A DNA stretch of 29,596 bases, taken from Rhizophagus sp. LPA8_4_AMF. Taxonomy: Eukaryota > Glomeromycota > Glomeromycetes > Glomerales > Glomeraceae. Location: assembly GCA_021464525.1 (NCBI GenBank), contig JADRCO010000616.1:1-29596 (forward strand). Reading direction: 5' to 3'. The notes below the pieces were generated by a model that did not search any database, was not told the origin of the DNA, and saw nothing but the letters and a program-made list of their open reading frames with translations. This document shows, in pieces, positions 11,461 through 21,999 of the stretch (positions within the stretch are counted from its first letter, which is position 1; each line of letters starts with the position of its first letter). The position numbers were made by a program, and so were the translations under genes.

Positions 11461-13571
11461 ATGACTTATCAGGTTTCAGAGGATGGTATTACTATCGAAG
11501 TATCAGATGATATCTTGGTGTTTCCGGATAGGAAAAAGCCTATACCTGACGATGAAGGTGTTGTAATGTACTATGAATTGCTTAATCCTATAGATAGTAG
11601 GAATACTTACTGGCGTGAGAAGCTTGGTGAAAGCATGAAAAAAAGTTTTAGAGACGTTACGTTTCCTAAAGGTAAAAAAAGTAGATAATAAAAAAATTTT
11701 TTTTTTTATTATAATGCAGGAATTTTTATTAATTTATCAAAAAAAAAAAGCAATATTGACAGATTTTCCGAAAGGATATAAACTTTATGCACATCGTAAA
11801 AAGTACCCAAATAAAGAAGAAAGAACGGACTATTATCTCTTTGGTATTATAATTTCTCCTGATTTATTTGCTTTTATTTATTATAATTAAGGTTATTAAA
11901 ATTATTTCAGGTTATCATAAATTTCGATCCCCCAATGAGTTTTATCCGCATCTTTTATGGCTTATATCAGATAAATCTGGGCAATGTCATTGCAAATACT
12001 GTACAAAATCTACGAATACAAGTGGAAGAAAACCTTACTCACATAAAGCGAAGAGACAAGTGAAGAGGCAAAGGGAGGCTGATACATCTAATGAAGCACC
12101 AGTATCCAAAAGAGTAACTCGCAGTAATGCGGATAAATTCACAAATAATCGGAAATTATCTATTGATAATCGGAGAAAAAGCACTAAGAAAAAAAGAAAA
12201 TCAAAGGTTGCCGAATTAGAAAAAAATCTTCCACCTCCTACCCCCAAAAACTCTGTATTTCGTGGAGGAGATATTGTTTGGCTTTCTATTAACGAGGTTT
12301 TGAATGATAAGACCTTGGTAGAATGTAATAAAATTTTTTCCATCGAGTATTGGCCTGCAATTGTAGGGTCAATTACACCACAAGAAGATAACGAATCATG
12401 TGAAAGCATTATCTATACCGTAAAACCTCTAATCCTTCATGGGAGTAAAAACGTTACTGTTGATTCACTTCGTCCTTGGCTAATTCGTAGTTTGGATAAA
12501 GCATCGTTAGGTAGTAACAATAGATTTACTAGGTCCTTGTTGAATGTTGAATTAAACGAAGCGACTCCGGAGCAGATAGTTGAAATATATTTTAAAGCAG
12601 TCCAGAAAGCAAATGAAATAGCAAGGGTATTTACACCTATGTATCAGTACGAATATCATAAGAAGGGAAGTAAAAAGGAACATGGTATTCATTATAAGGC
12701 TATATATTTTGGTGCAGAATTGATTTATGAAGATGATTTAGTTAGATTATTACCTGAAGAACCTAAAGATCAAAGTGATCCAGTTAATATCGCAAATCAA
12801 AAAAAAGAAGCTAAGGAATCATATTTACAAATAACAAGTATCTATGAAGATTTAAAGACAAATATTCATATTACAGGTGATTTATATGAAAGGGGTAAGT
12901 TATTGGAAGAAGGCGATACATATGAGTGGATTCCAAAGAATAAACAAGACGAGGAGTATACAGTTGATGTGGAAGATATTGCTGGTCGATTTTATTCAAT
13001 GTTTCCTGATATCACTGAATCTTTTGACTGCGAACTTCTCAAAACAGTCGAAAACAGGATGTTATTGTTAGGTGAAGATGTTCCTCCTATCAGAATTACA
13101 CCACCGGATATAATCCCGCGTGAGCTAGATATTCCACCTCTAGATACCACTCCTACTAAAAAACAAGTGGCCAAACGTTCTTCTCCATTGCCACCAATAT
13201 TAACAGAAAGTAATTTGTTAAAGGGTAAACGTACAACACCATTTTCTACTCCACAAGACGAGACATCAAAAAAAGCGAGAAATAATCTCGAAATTGATAT
13301 TGAGAGTAGTGAGAAAAACACAGAAATTATTATTGGCGACGAAAAAGGAATTACAATTAAACAGACAAGTGAAATAAAATCTATTGAGAAAATTGGGTCT
13401 CCTGTAAAATTTTCAGATATTGAAAAGAAATATGCTAAAAAATTCGACGATATTGATTTACCGCCATTGGTTGTTTCACCAGATACTCCTACATTTGAAA
13501 CTGATGATGATATATCTGACGGAGATGCTTTGAACAAGTTAATGCAAAATAATGGCGATAAACCGATTTAA
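11461..13571 (+). CDS. Clr2-like transcriptional silencing (SHREC-type) protein
   Basis: Resembles fungal cryptic loci regulator 2, the SHREC subunit that in fission yeast supports heterochromatic silencing. Exons 11461-11671, 11763-11843 and 11911-13571 join to 650 aa. The N-terminal domain shows DFPKGYKLYAHR (71 onward), DYYLFGYHKFRSPNEFYPHLLWL (split by intron 2; about 92-115) and a C-x-C-x2-C cluster at 123, 125 and 128. Residues about 135-200 are very basic (KRQVKRQRE, KSTKKKRKSK), a likely nuclear signal or DNA-binding linker. The second domain starts at FRGGDIVWL (about 214) with SLRPWL near 283 and IYFGAELIYEDDLVRL near 362-377, matching the Clr2 C-terminal type. After about 480 it is Pro/Ser/Glu-rich and probably disordered. 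The order of two domains around a basic linker supports the call; other SHREC subunits are not in the window. A long minus-strand frame over 12992-13537 is a shadow. Confidence 0.8.
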
Positions 13572-14125
13572 AAAGATTTAGATCGTAGTTTTAAAATTAA
13601 AGCTTCTTTGTGTCCAAGTTTATTGATCTATGATAATTTTACTAGCTCTCAGCGACACACGTTTAATTGAGTAAATAAAAATATATGGGATTTACCAAAA
13701 TATATAAAATAAAATAAATACTGAAAACATTAAGATTTGAATGTGATGTAAAGGTTTGAAAGGTTTGAATTACAATAAAGTTTATACAGTAAAATCATAA
13801 ATAAAAATGTGTACGACATCGAGTAATTACACGTAATTAGCGTAATTGATGACTAATCATTATGCCGCATATTATTTCAGTTATTTAACCTGTCAAATAA
13901 TCTTTAAGCTTTCTTTTGGAAGTTGGAACGGAGAAATAAGCTCTATTTTTTCTGGATTCTTAATTTCTTCATATATTTAAAATTGGTACAATTGGTACAT
14001 AGTATATTAAGAATTATTGAAAATGAATCTTAAGAGATTAATTGATTAATTGAAAATTTATTAATGATTTAACAGATACCATGATCATGAAAGTATCTGT
14101 ATAACTGATATTCGAATTTCACTTC
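13572..14125. other. Convergent 3' region between Clr2-like gene and SYF2
   Basis: Two genes end facing each other across this gap. AATAAA occurs near 13674 for the plus-strand gene. Near 13750-13770 AAAGGTTTGA is repeated directly twice. No exon, RNA gene or mobile element was recognised. Confidence 0.5.
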
Positions 14126-15296
14126 TTACAATCTGCCAAATATATAAATTAATTAGATTGATACAAACAATATAAATTCAAAGAGTGAGTTTAACGCAAG
14201 ATGACTTACGCAGTACCACGTTCCAAGTTCCCTTTGATTTCCCTGGTATATTTATCGTAAAATCTACCAATCTTCTCATTAAATCTTCTGTTACGCATAT
14301 TAATATACGTGATTTCATCATCATCTTCAGCTTTTTTACGACGCGAAAACTTTTCTCGTTGAGCAATTCTATAAATAAAAAAGAGTTACAAATAGAGAAG
14401 AAAATTGTAATATTTATAAATATAGATAAAACTCAACTGTTTATTGACGTCTGTCACCAATCGATCTACTGCTTGAGGACTTGGAACATTATCAACACTA
14501 GCATATCGAAGGGAATTTGCATCTCGGTAAAAAGATGATTCAGTATCAATGTATATAATTTCCCCATCCTTGGTGGTGGTAAGAGTTGTAGCTATTTTTT
14601 GTTCATCATAAGCTTCTAAATCTGGTTTGAATTCATTTATTTGCTTCTTATATTTTTTATGCGCAACTTGGTTAAAATCTATACGAGTAAAAAAACTTAA
14701 TAATTAATCACGTGATATTCAATTATTTTTGAGAAATTTGACCTGTAAATCCGATATTAGATCTTTTAGCTTTCTTTTCTTGTTTTTTTTCCCATTTCTC
14801 TACAGATTCGGCAGAATAGCCCCAAAATCGTTTCCTTTCATAATTCTCTCCTTTTACTTGCGCTTCCTGCCAATAATTCATGATATTTATGATTGATTAT
14901 CAATATTTCTCTGATTAACATCTATTATTTTATTACCTGTTTAGCTAATAGTTTTTCCGCTTCACGTTTACGTTCTTGATGGATAGGATTAGTCTTTTTA
15001 CGTTGAAATTCTTCATAAACTTCATGTCGGTTAGCTTGCAAAGCATCGTCCTATATGTTGATTGCCGATCCATTATATACAAAGTTGTTTGATCGGCTCG
15101 TGAAAAAAAATAACGAATCTTGTTTAATCATTACCGATCGTTTACGCAATCTTTGTAAACAATCAATGCGAGCTTTCATTTTCTCGACGCGAGATGATTC
15201 ATTAGTAGATGAACTATCACTCATTTTATTGCAACTTTTGACCTGCACTTGCTGCGGGTTTGCGCTTATATCGTTTGCTTTCAAGTGTTCTGGCAT
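14126..15296 (-). CDS. SYF2: SYF2 pre-mRNA splicing factor
   Basis: Component of the Prp19-associated (NineTeen) spliceosome complex, nuclear. Six exons on the minus strand: 15296-15135, 15050-14937, 14866-14743, 14678-14438, 14368-14210 and 14132-14126, giving 268 aa, slightly longer than the human protein. Family blocks in order: [79 protein letters not shown], then [16 protein letters not shown] and the terminal ERGTAL. The final Ala codon is split and only A-TTG-TAA lies in the last 7-nt exon; without it the protein would run into unrelated sequence. The N-terminal 40 residues are polar and Ser-rich. The start is the only Met upstream in frame before the conserved region, though Met25 (KMSDSSS) is an alternative that would make it nearer the usual length. 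Confidence 0.95.
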
Positions 15297-15505
15297 AATT
15301 TTTAATTTTTATAAATTTTACGCCTGAAGAATCAAGATTCAAGAAATGGAATGACACGTTTTTTGATCCCTATATATATTGCAATATCATTTATCAGTTA
15401 CACCATGTTTTGATTACGTCACATTTGCCGCTGCCACTTTAAAAATAGGTTACACATAAATAAATACTGCATATGCATATCATGATCCCAAAAAAAAATT
15501 GAATA
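15297..15505. promoter_or_regulatory. Head-to-head promoter region, SYF2 (-) and MATH-like/BTB gene (+)
   Basis: About 209 bases separate the two start codons, so both promoters are short or shared. A TATATATA word lies near 15371-15378. No other motif can be assigned. Confidence 0.45.
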
Positions 15506-16839
15506 ATGTCAACTTTCAAACCCAAGACAATATTTCAATATTCAGTCAATATCCGGAATGGACCAGATATAGTTAATGATTATATTATTACACCACCCTT
15601 TGCTTCAGCTCAAGAAGTTTTCTGGCAATTAAAATTCAATCCTGTAAATTTATTTTCAGTTCTCTGATTTATTTTTTCTTTTTTTACGTTTGAGTCATTT
15701 TAAAAATTTATCTTTATATAGGATCACAATATCGTAGGTAAAGGAATATGCTGTAGTTTGACATTATGGGCAATCCCTAGTCCATTGGAAAGGAAAAATT
15801 TGGAGTGGTCAAAAGATCGTGAGAATTCTCGTTCTATACTATTTATAGAAGATAAATTAGTGACTTATGAAGCTGAAGTTAATCTAGATATTTTAGAATC
15901 AATAAGCGAATCTACTTATAATTGTAAAAGAGGTATGAAAAAAATTTTAATTAAATGAAGAAAAGATCAATTTATTTTGAATCTCTTTCAATAACTTACA
16001 AAAATTTTAATAAATAATGTAAAGCTTCCGGAGTATATACTATAAAAGATACTTTAAAAGATCCAATTACATTCGGAATAAAATTTCAAGACTTTAAATC
16101 TTTAATAATGCAATCTCCCACAACTTCTTTTTGGAGTCAACCATTGCCTGATAATTTGCGTAACGCTTGGGAAAAACAATTTGAAAGACCAGATATGTCA
16201 GATGTCCGATTTATTGTTAATGGTGAAAATTTTTTTGCAAGTAGCACTATAATTTCACAAAGATCAAGTTACTTTACAAACGTATTTTCAGGTCAATGGC
16301 TAGAAACAAATTATTATAATGATATCACTTCAAACAAAACTATTTCTGCTACCAGGCCTACATTAGATATGAAAACATTGCATTCAACAGATTCAAACAG
16401 TTATCATCTACCATTTAAATATACAGTAAAAATTCCGGATTTTCATCATGAAACTTTTCGAGAATTACTTCGTTATTTTTACACGAATGAAGTAATATTT
16501 AATATTGGAAATGAGACGACTTCACCTTCATCACCTTTTAATATCCTGCTCATAGCTGATAAATATCTTGTTACAGATTTATGCGAGATCGCTAAAGCTG
16601 AAGTTCTTAGAACTTTAACAATTGAAAATTCAGCAATGATTTTATTTAGTTCAGCTGGAATGTGGCCTGATTTGAAAGATAAAGTTTTAGAATTTGTTGT
16701 AAAGAATTTTAGTAGAGTTAGAGAGACAAGCGGATTTGAATATATTATGGATAATTATTCAATGTTTTCTTCTAATTTCGGTAATATTATGAAAGAAATT
16801 ATGAAATTAATGATACCAAAAAACTGCGAAAAAACATGA
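15506..16839 (+). CDS. MATH-like/BTB-POZ domain protein
   Basis: Three exons (15506-15643, 15722-15932, 16025-16839) join to 387 aa. The first ~140 residues resemble a MATH/TRAF-type beta sandwich: FQYSVNIRN early, VFWQLKFNP before intron 1, ICCSLTLWAIPSP after it, then TFGIKFQDF. The fold is inferred from pattern, not from a strict signature. A BTB/POZ domain follows (about 173-305): DMSDVRFIVNGENFFASSTIIS, SSYFTNVFSGQW, and after an unusual insertion IPDFHHETFRELLRYFYTNEV. The insertion of roughly 40 polar residues (about 210-250) lies where BTB domains normally have only a short loop. The C-terminal region (ADKYLVTDLCEIAKAE onward) is the 3-box/BACK-like start. Proteins of this plan commonly bring substrates to CUL3 ubiquitin ligases; that role is inference. 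Intron 2 ends in AAG. Confidence 0.8.
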
Positions 16840-17319
16840 TTTAGATTATGTGGTAATTTTAATAAATAAATAAATATAGATATTTTATATTTTATACGAT
16901 TTATAAAAAATTTTACCGATTTCGTATCATTTAAGCTTGTGTGTAACATAATCTTAAATTTATTTGATTTATTTAGCTTTTTCCAAGGCTTTTTTCCTTT
17001 CTTGTTTGTGAAGATTGACCTTTTTGCGCCATATTGAATCCAATTTAAAAAATTAACATCATAAACAAACTTTATTAGGTCAATGGTTTTTCTTTAGGTT
17101 GACCATGTATACCAATAGAATTGTTTATATGTAGACTAACTAAAAAACGCAACCTGGATATATCATACTAAAGTATTATTCGTGCTACGTAAACAAAGTG
17201 ATTTTTGTTTTTTCTCTTGTTGCACAACTATTTGCAGGTTACGTAAATTTACGTCCCAATTTTTTTTCTTTTTTATTACTTCTGATCTTAAACTCTTAAA
17301 TGAAAAAAAAGAAAAAAAA
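16840..17319. other. Intergenic region before BTB-BACK-TLDc gene 1
   Basis: Holds the 3' end of the MATH-like/BTB gene and the promoter of the next gene. GGTCAA and TTGACC face each other near 17079-17104. The 150 bases before the ATG at 17320 are pyrimidine-rich with TTTTTTTTCTTTTTT, followed by an A-rich leader (GAAAAAAAAATGG). A plus-strand frame continues upstream in phase to 17182, but its first 46 residues are low-complexity and not BTB-like, so 17320 is preferred as start. Confidence 0.5.
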
Positions 17320-18953
17320 ATGGCTTCAAATTCCTTAACATATATTGAACTTTTAGCCAAAGACTTGACTAAACTTCTCACTCAAGATGATGACAATTAT
17401 GATGTTACTATGATTGTTGGCAAAGATAATGATGTTGAAACTTTTAAAATTCATTCAAGCATTTTGAGTGCTAGAACTTCTTATTTTAAAAGTGCATTTT
17501 CTGATAGTTGGAAGAGACCTGATGGAAATAAAATAAAACTGGAAAAACCTAATATTCGTCCAAAAATATTTAAAGTGATTCTTCGGTATGTAAATATATA
17601 GCTAATGTGTATATAAATACATATTATCGTGCGAAAAATTCGAAATTTTTAAATTAACAATTAATTAATTTTATATATAAAAATATTATTATAATATACA
17701 TTTACTTATGTAAAAATAGATATCTTTATGGTGGTGTTTTGGAACTCAGTGAACTTACTGAAAAAGATATTTTGGAACTTTTAGTTGCTTTAGATGAACT
17801 TTTAATTGATAATATTATTAATGATATACAGAATTATTTATTAAATAATAATTCTGATTGGATTGATCAAAATTTTGTTTATTATCATCAAATTGTATTT
17901 CGACATGAAGCATTCAAAAAATTACGCAATTATTGGAATAATACGGTTTGTAGAGAACCGAACCTTTTATTTTATTCAGAAGATTTGCCTGATTTTGATG
18001 AAGCTTCACTTATTGAAATACTTAAAATGGATGAACTTGGAATTGAAGAAGTAAATATTTGGAAAAATGTTATTAGGTGGGGTGTTGCTAGAAATACTTT
18101 AGATTTGCCTTCCTCGGTTGCTGATTGGACTGATGAAAATTTTATTTCTTTAAAAGAAACTTTAAGAGATTTAATTCCTTTAATTAGATTTTTCGTTATA
18201 TCCCCTCAAGATTTTTACCAACATGTTAAACCATATGAAAAATTACTTGATAAAGAACATTATGAGGATATTCTTCAAAGTCATCTTAATAACGATTGGA
18301 GGCCTTCAGTTAGACCGGTTTTACCTAAAAGATTATTTCCTCAGAGGTCTATTGAATCAGAAATCATTAATAAACAACAAGCTGCAATTATTGCTAGTTG
18401 GATTGATAAACTTGAACCAAAACTTGGATTTTTTGCGACAATAAGAACAAGAAAAGGAAAATTTAATAATTTTTATGAAAATGTTCAGTCTTATATGTAT
18501 AAATCTTTTGAAAATCCTTATGATTTTCTCAATAACAACGATAATAATGTCAATAGCGATAACATTATGTTATTGACAATTTATGAATGTTTAGATTCAA
18601 AAAAAATTATTGGTGAATATAAAGAAATAACCATTACTAGAATGAGTAGAAAATTAAGATTTGGTCCAACTACGAATTCATTTATATTTACTTTGAATGT
18701 TAATTCAATTACAAACCCTATAATTTCTCGTTTAAAATTATCTAATATATTTTATGATAATACTTGTCGTCCAGATGATTTCAAGAGAGTAAAATTAATT
18801 GATTATGATCATAATGAAAAAATAATTAGTTTAAACTCGAAGAACATTTTTGATATTAGATATTTTGAAATTTTCCAAGGTGAAAAAAATATTAAAGTTG
18901 ATCAAGTTGAAACTATTCGATTAGTTAGGAAAAATACGGCAACAGAAGGTTAA
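17320..18953 (+). CDS. BTB-BACK protein with degenerate TLDc domain (gene 1)
   Basis: Exons 17320-17585 and 17720-18953 join in phase 2 (R codon before YLYGG) to give 499 aa. The BTB/POZ domain covers about 18-105: YDVTMIVGKDNDVETFKIHSSIL, SYFKSAFSDSW, then ILR^YLYGGVLEL. BACK follows (about 115-240) with LLVALDELLIDNII, NLLFYSEDLPDFDEASLIEIL and IWKNVIRWG. From about 310 to the end the layout resembles TLDc (LLTIYECLDSKKIIGEY, TTNSFIFTLN, YFEIFQGE near the end), but the usual glycine-rich motifs are weak or missing and an Asn/Asp run sits near 345. The one intron is at the same codon as in the paralogue at 27658-29297. Such BTB-TLDc proteins are numerous in Glomeromycotina. A CUL3-adaptor role is expectation only. 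Confidence 0.88.
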
Positions 18954-19014
18954 GAAACTAAACAAACATAATGTTAATCGGTTATATTTGATATTTGATT
19001 TTGTCTTTAATGTA

Positions 19015-19160
19015 TTACTATTTTATTCAAAACAAAAGATTCCTTACTTCACGCTATTGTTATTATTCAAAATAAAAGTAATTCCTATAGATAACTCTAT
19101 TTAGATCCTTTCGTTTAGTTATATACTATGAAATTTTATTTGGATTATTCAAAATAAAAA
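19015..19160. repeat. Three dispersed copies of TTATTCAAAANAAAA in a convergent gap
   Basis: The word TTATTCAAAAC/TAAAA occurs near 19022, 19064 and 19145, in the 257-base gap between the convergent BTB (+) and TPR (-) genes. Copies are followed by G/A-rich short words. They could be poly(A)-related elements or simple AT-rich coincidence. Confidence 0.4.
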
Positions 19161-19210
19161 CAGGAGTAAAATATTTTTTTTTTTTATATTAATAATCAAA
19201 CAGAATCTCT

Positions 19211-21233
19211 TTAATTATTGTCTCCTTTAGAATCATCGCTCAAGAACCAATAACCATTTCTTAATAATTCGGCATTAGCTCTAGCAGCTGCTTGAGATAA
19301 ATCCATTCTTGCAGCTTCTATACCTCCTGTTTTGTCTTTATATTCTTGAATGAAGTGTTGTTCCTCCTCTTTACTGTTTGACGAAACTTGACATGCTTTT
19401 GGTAAGAAATATTCATCATCACTTGCAATAAAATCCGGTCGTTTCAGTTGTTCCAAAGATTGAAATACTATAGACTTTTCAAAACTATCTCCAACATAAT
19501 CTCCAAAAACAGGATATACCTCTTTTTCGCATTCTTCTGCTTTTTGAGCATGTTGTTTGATCTCGTGTAACGTATGTCCACCAATCATAAGTTTGTACGC
19601 ACTGAAAGTAAAAATAATTGAATATAAAAGCAAAAAATGCATATTTATAGCGAAAATAAGCAAAAATTTTTTAACTTACGCAATTAAATAATGAAATAAA
19701 GCCAAATTAGGATCGTCCTTTGGGAGATATTTTAAAGAGTTCTCATAATTCTTTACAGATTCGGAAAGAAATTTTGAGTCACGTTCATGAACACCTAATC
19801 CCTCGCATGAAAATTTTGATCTTTCATTATAAACGGAACCAATAACTCCATAAGCCTCGTCTAGGTGTCCACGATAATAAGCACAATAAGGAATGGTATC
19901 CTCAATGGAAATAGGATTTTCTCTGCAACTATTGATAATTTCTTCTGCCAACTGAAGAATCTTACCAAAGAGGTCAATGATTTTAAAATCCATTTTATAT
20001 TTAATAAGAATTAATCTCATTTGGTGTACTTTTAATGCTCGAATAAAAGTATTTTTAAGAATAAGATTAATAGAAGTATCTCCATCAATTGTGCCAGGAA
20101 AATTTTCCCTAGCGAATGATGCAAGCTCAATGGCGCGTTGAATGCTTTCGATCCCCTGGTCTATAGTTTGAGCATTTGGCATATATCGACTCATGTATCC
20201 TAAGATATATATAGAGTAAGAATATTATCAAAAAAACAAAAATGTAATAGTATTTACCAATCAAAAAAGCAGCACAGATGTTTGTAGAAAGAGCAGGGAA
20301 AATTGAATCCCATCCAACTTGGGCCAACTTTTGTTTATATCTTAAGATTGTTGCATGGACGGATAATGTTGGTGATAATGCTTTATTTTGCTCAAATGCT
20401 GTATTTATAGCTAAATCGAGATAATTAGGCATGATAATGCATCTTTCATCTATCATAATACCTTCTGTGATTTCCGCTAAACCTTTAACATTACGATTTT
20501 TACCATTTTCGTTTCCCTTATTGAATTTAAGAGTTGCAGCCAAAAGTCTTGCTTTACAAGATAATGGATCAATATCGCAGTTAGCCCAGTTTTTTATCCT
20601 TAATGCAGGTTGTATTTGTTCAAATTTTTCCCTAAAAATGTTGTTTCTAACTTGCATTCTCTCGTTTTTGGCCAAATTATTATCAGGATCGATATTAAGA
20701 AAAGTATTATATGCTTCCACACTTTCATCTGATAAAATAACAAAAAAATAAAAATTTACAAAATAAATAAATAAATTAATTAATTAATAAATAAATAAAT
20801 ATTTTATATACACATACTATAATAAAATAACATTTTTAAGGAATTAGCAAGACGATAATAAGATTTAACATGTTTAGGTTCAATTTCGATAGATTTTTTA
20901 CAATCTCTAATCGCTGCTGTATAATTTTTCATCTACAACAGATAAAATGAGATAATGCAATTATTTTAACATTCGATATAAAAAATATGTAACAATAATT
21001 ATTTTATCTTTTAGTTATACTTTTGAATAGGTTGTGGCCCGATTTGTATACGCTAAATGATCATTTGGATCAAGGTTTATTGCTTCAGTGTATTTATCAA
21101 GCGCTTCTTTCCAACGACCTAATTATAATAGATAAATATATTGTCCAAAAACACACAAATGTATAATACAATATATTACTTTTTAAATGTATTTACCTTC
21201 TCTAAAATAATCGTTACCAGCTTGACGGGCCAT
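19211..21233 (-). CDS. TPR protein with carboxylate clamp and unassigned C-terminal domain (TPR-A)
   Basis: Six exons on the minus strand: 21233-21197, 21118-21021, 20932-20818, 20728-20258, 20199-19680 and 19601-19211, giving 543 aa. Residues 1-110 are TPR helices: RWKEALDKYTEAINLDPND, AYTNRATTYSK, NYTAAIRDCKKSIEIEP, SYYRLANSL. R3, N7, N38, K68 and R72 fall at exactly the spacing of the clamp in HOP/STI1 TPR1 (K, N, N, K, R), suggesting binding of the EEVD tail of HSP70 or HSP90. The remaining ~430 residues are a helical region not recognised from known families, shared with TPR-B (GWDSIFPALSTNICAAFLIGYM; NTFIRALKVHQ; NSLKYLPKDDPN). The end is acidic (SDDSKGDNN). All intron phases equal those of the paralogue at 22768-24803. 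The start MARQAGN is fixed by the clamp geometry. Confidence 0.88.
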
Positions 21234-21290
21234 GACTTATACGTATTTTATCAGAAATTTTTTTTTTTTTTTGAAGCGAGAGAGAGGAGA
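21234..21290 (-). promoter_or_regulatory. Pyrimidine-rich leader of TPR-A
   Basis: Read on the minus strand, the leader runs CTCTCTCCTCTCTCTCGCTTC followed by a long poly-A run just before the start codon. CT-rich tracts before the ATG are typical of fungal core promoters. The interval from here to 21566 holds no further recognisable feature. Confidence 0.5.
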
Positions 21291-21566
21291 GAGTTTTGGG
21301 AAAATCCAAGGGGTGTAGTTTATTTATGCTAATTTAGTTAGCAATGAAATTCCGGTATTAAATCAGGATATAATTTTAATTCCTGCTGTCATGAGTTTAA
21401 GTCAAAAATTGAACACTCAAAGAACGCGAAAAAAATGCGATGTTTTATTATTTTATTATATATTTCAAAAAAATTCTATTTCCATCTCATACCAAAAAAA
21501 AAAAATATTTTACAAGAGAATCCCCATTCTGTTAGATACAAATATTTTGCTACTCTTATTACTACT

Positions 21567-21956
21567 TTAATTACTGTTTTCATATTGCTTGATGAAAATA
21601 AATTTACATTTTGCATTATTGGAACACATTTTATAAAATTTTCCCTTAACATAATCTTTAGGGAACCATTTTTTATGGGGATAGTAGAATTTTTGTTTGA
21701 AGATGAACGGGACACCATTGATACACATAAGAGGTAAGGTTTGAGAAGCTTCGGTGGTAGGATTTTCCTCGTTGCCGACCACTTGAGGGACCATTTCGTA
21801 GAGTTCACCGGTTTCAGGAAGTTCAAGGAGAGAAATTTCGGTAATTTTAGCATCATCAGTAGTTGATTTCCGTTCAGGAAGGGCATAGGCACGATGGATT
21901 GAAAGCATCGCGAATGTAAGATAGAAAAAAAGTGGAAGATTTTTTCTGGAGAACAT
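21567..21956 (-). CDS. Small predicted secreted protein
   Basis: Single-exon frame of 129 aa from the Met at 21956. A classical signal peptide is visible: basic start MFSRKN, hydrophobic core LPLFFYLTFAMLSI, then HRAYA before LPE, giving a likely cut near residue 24-25. The mature part is about 105 residues with three cysteines (MCINGV; CSNNAKC) and a lysine/aromatic-rich end, and no family was recognised. An in-frame Met 14 codons upstream (21998) would put a very basic stretch before the signal peptide, so it is less likely. It lies on the same strand as TPR-A, 333 bases upstream of it, and head-to-head with TPR-B. Small secreted proteins in mycorrhizal fungi are effector candidates; nothing in this sequence proves that. 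Confidence 0.65.
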   Translation of the reverse strand: MFSRKNLPLFFYLTFAMLSIHRAYALPERKSTTDDAKITEISLLELPETGELYEMVPQVVGNEENPTTEASQTLPLMCINGVPFIFKQKFYYPHKKWFPKDYVKGKFYKMCSNNAKCKFIFIKQYENSN

Positions 21957-21999
21957 TTCTGGTCTTTTTTTTCGATACTTTGCTATTTTATTATGCAAA

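Noticed and set aside
12992..13537. 181-codon minus-strand open frame
   Set aside because: It lies opposite the Clr2-like coding exon, has Ser/Ile/Val-rich composition typical of an antisense shadow, and no recognisable motif.
14178..14366. 62-codon minus-strand frame within SYF2 exon 5
   Set aside because: It is the same exon read in the wrong frame; the correct phase gives [15 protein letters not shown] and ERGTA.
14185..14538. 117-codon plus-strand frame
   Set aside because: It is antisense to SYF2 exons and intron; the SYF2 reading has family-level conservation.
16976..17040. Minus-strand lysine-rich frame reading SIWRKKVNLHKQERKKALEKAK before a stop
   Set aside because: It looks protein-like, but there is an in-frame stop six codons upstream and no AG acceptor to bring in an earlier exon, so it is at most a fragment.
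17182..17319. N-terminal extension of BTB-TLDc gene 1 from an upstream in-frame ATG
   Set aside because: The extra 46 residues are Phe/Lys/Ser homopolymer-driven, and the paralogue starts close to its BTB domain.
21435..21737. 100-codon plus-strand frame
   Set aside because: It is largely antisense to the small secreted protein, with Phe/Ile/Lys-rich composition and no signal of its own.
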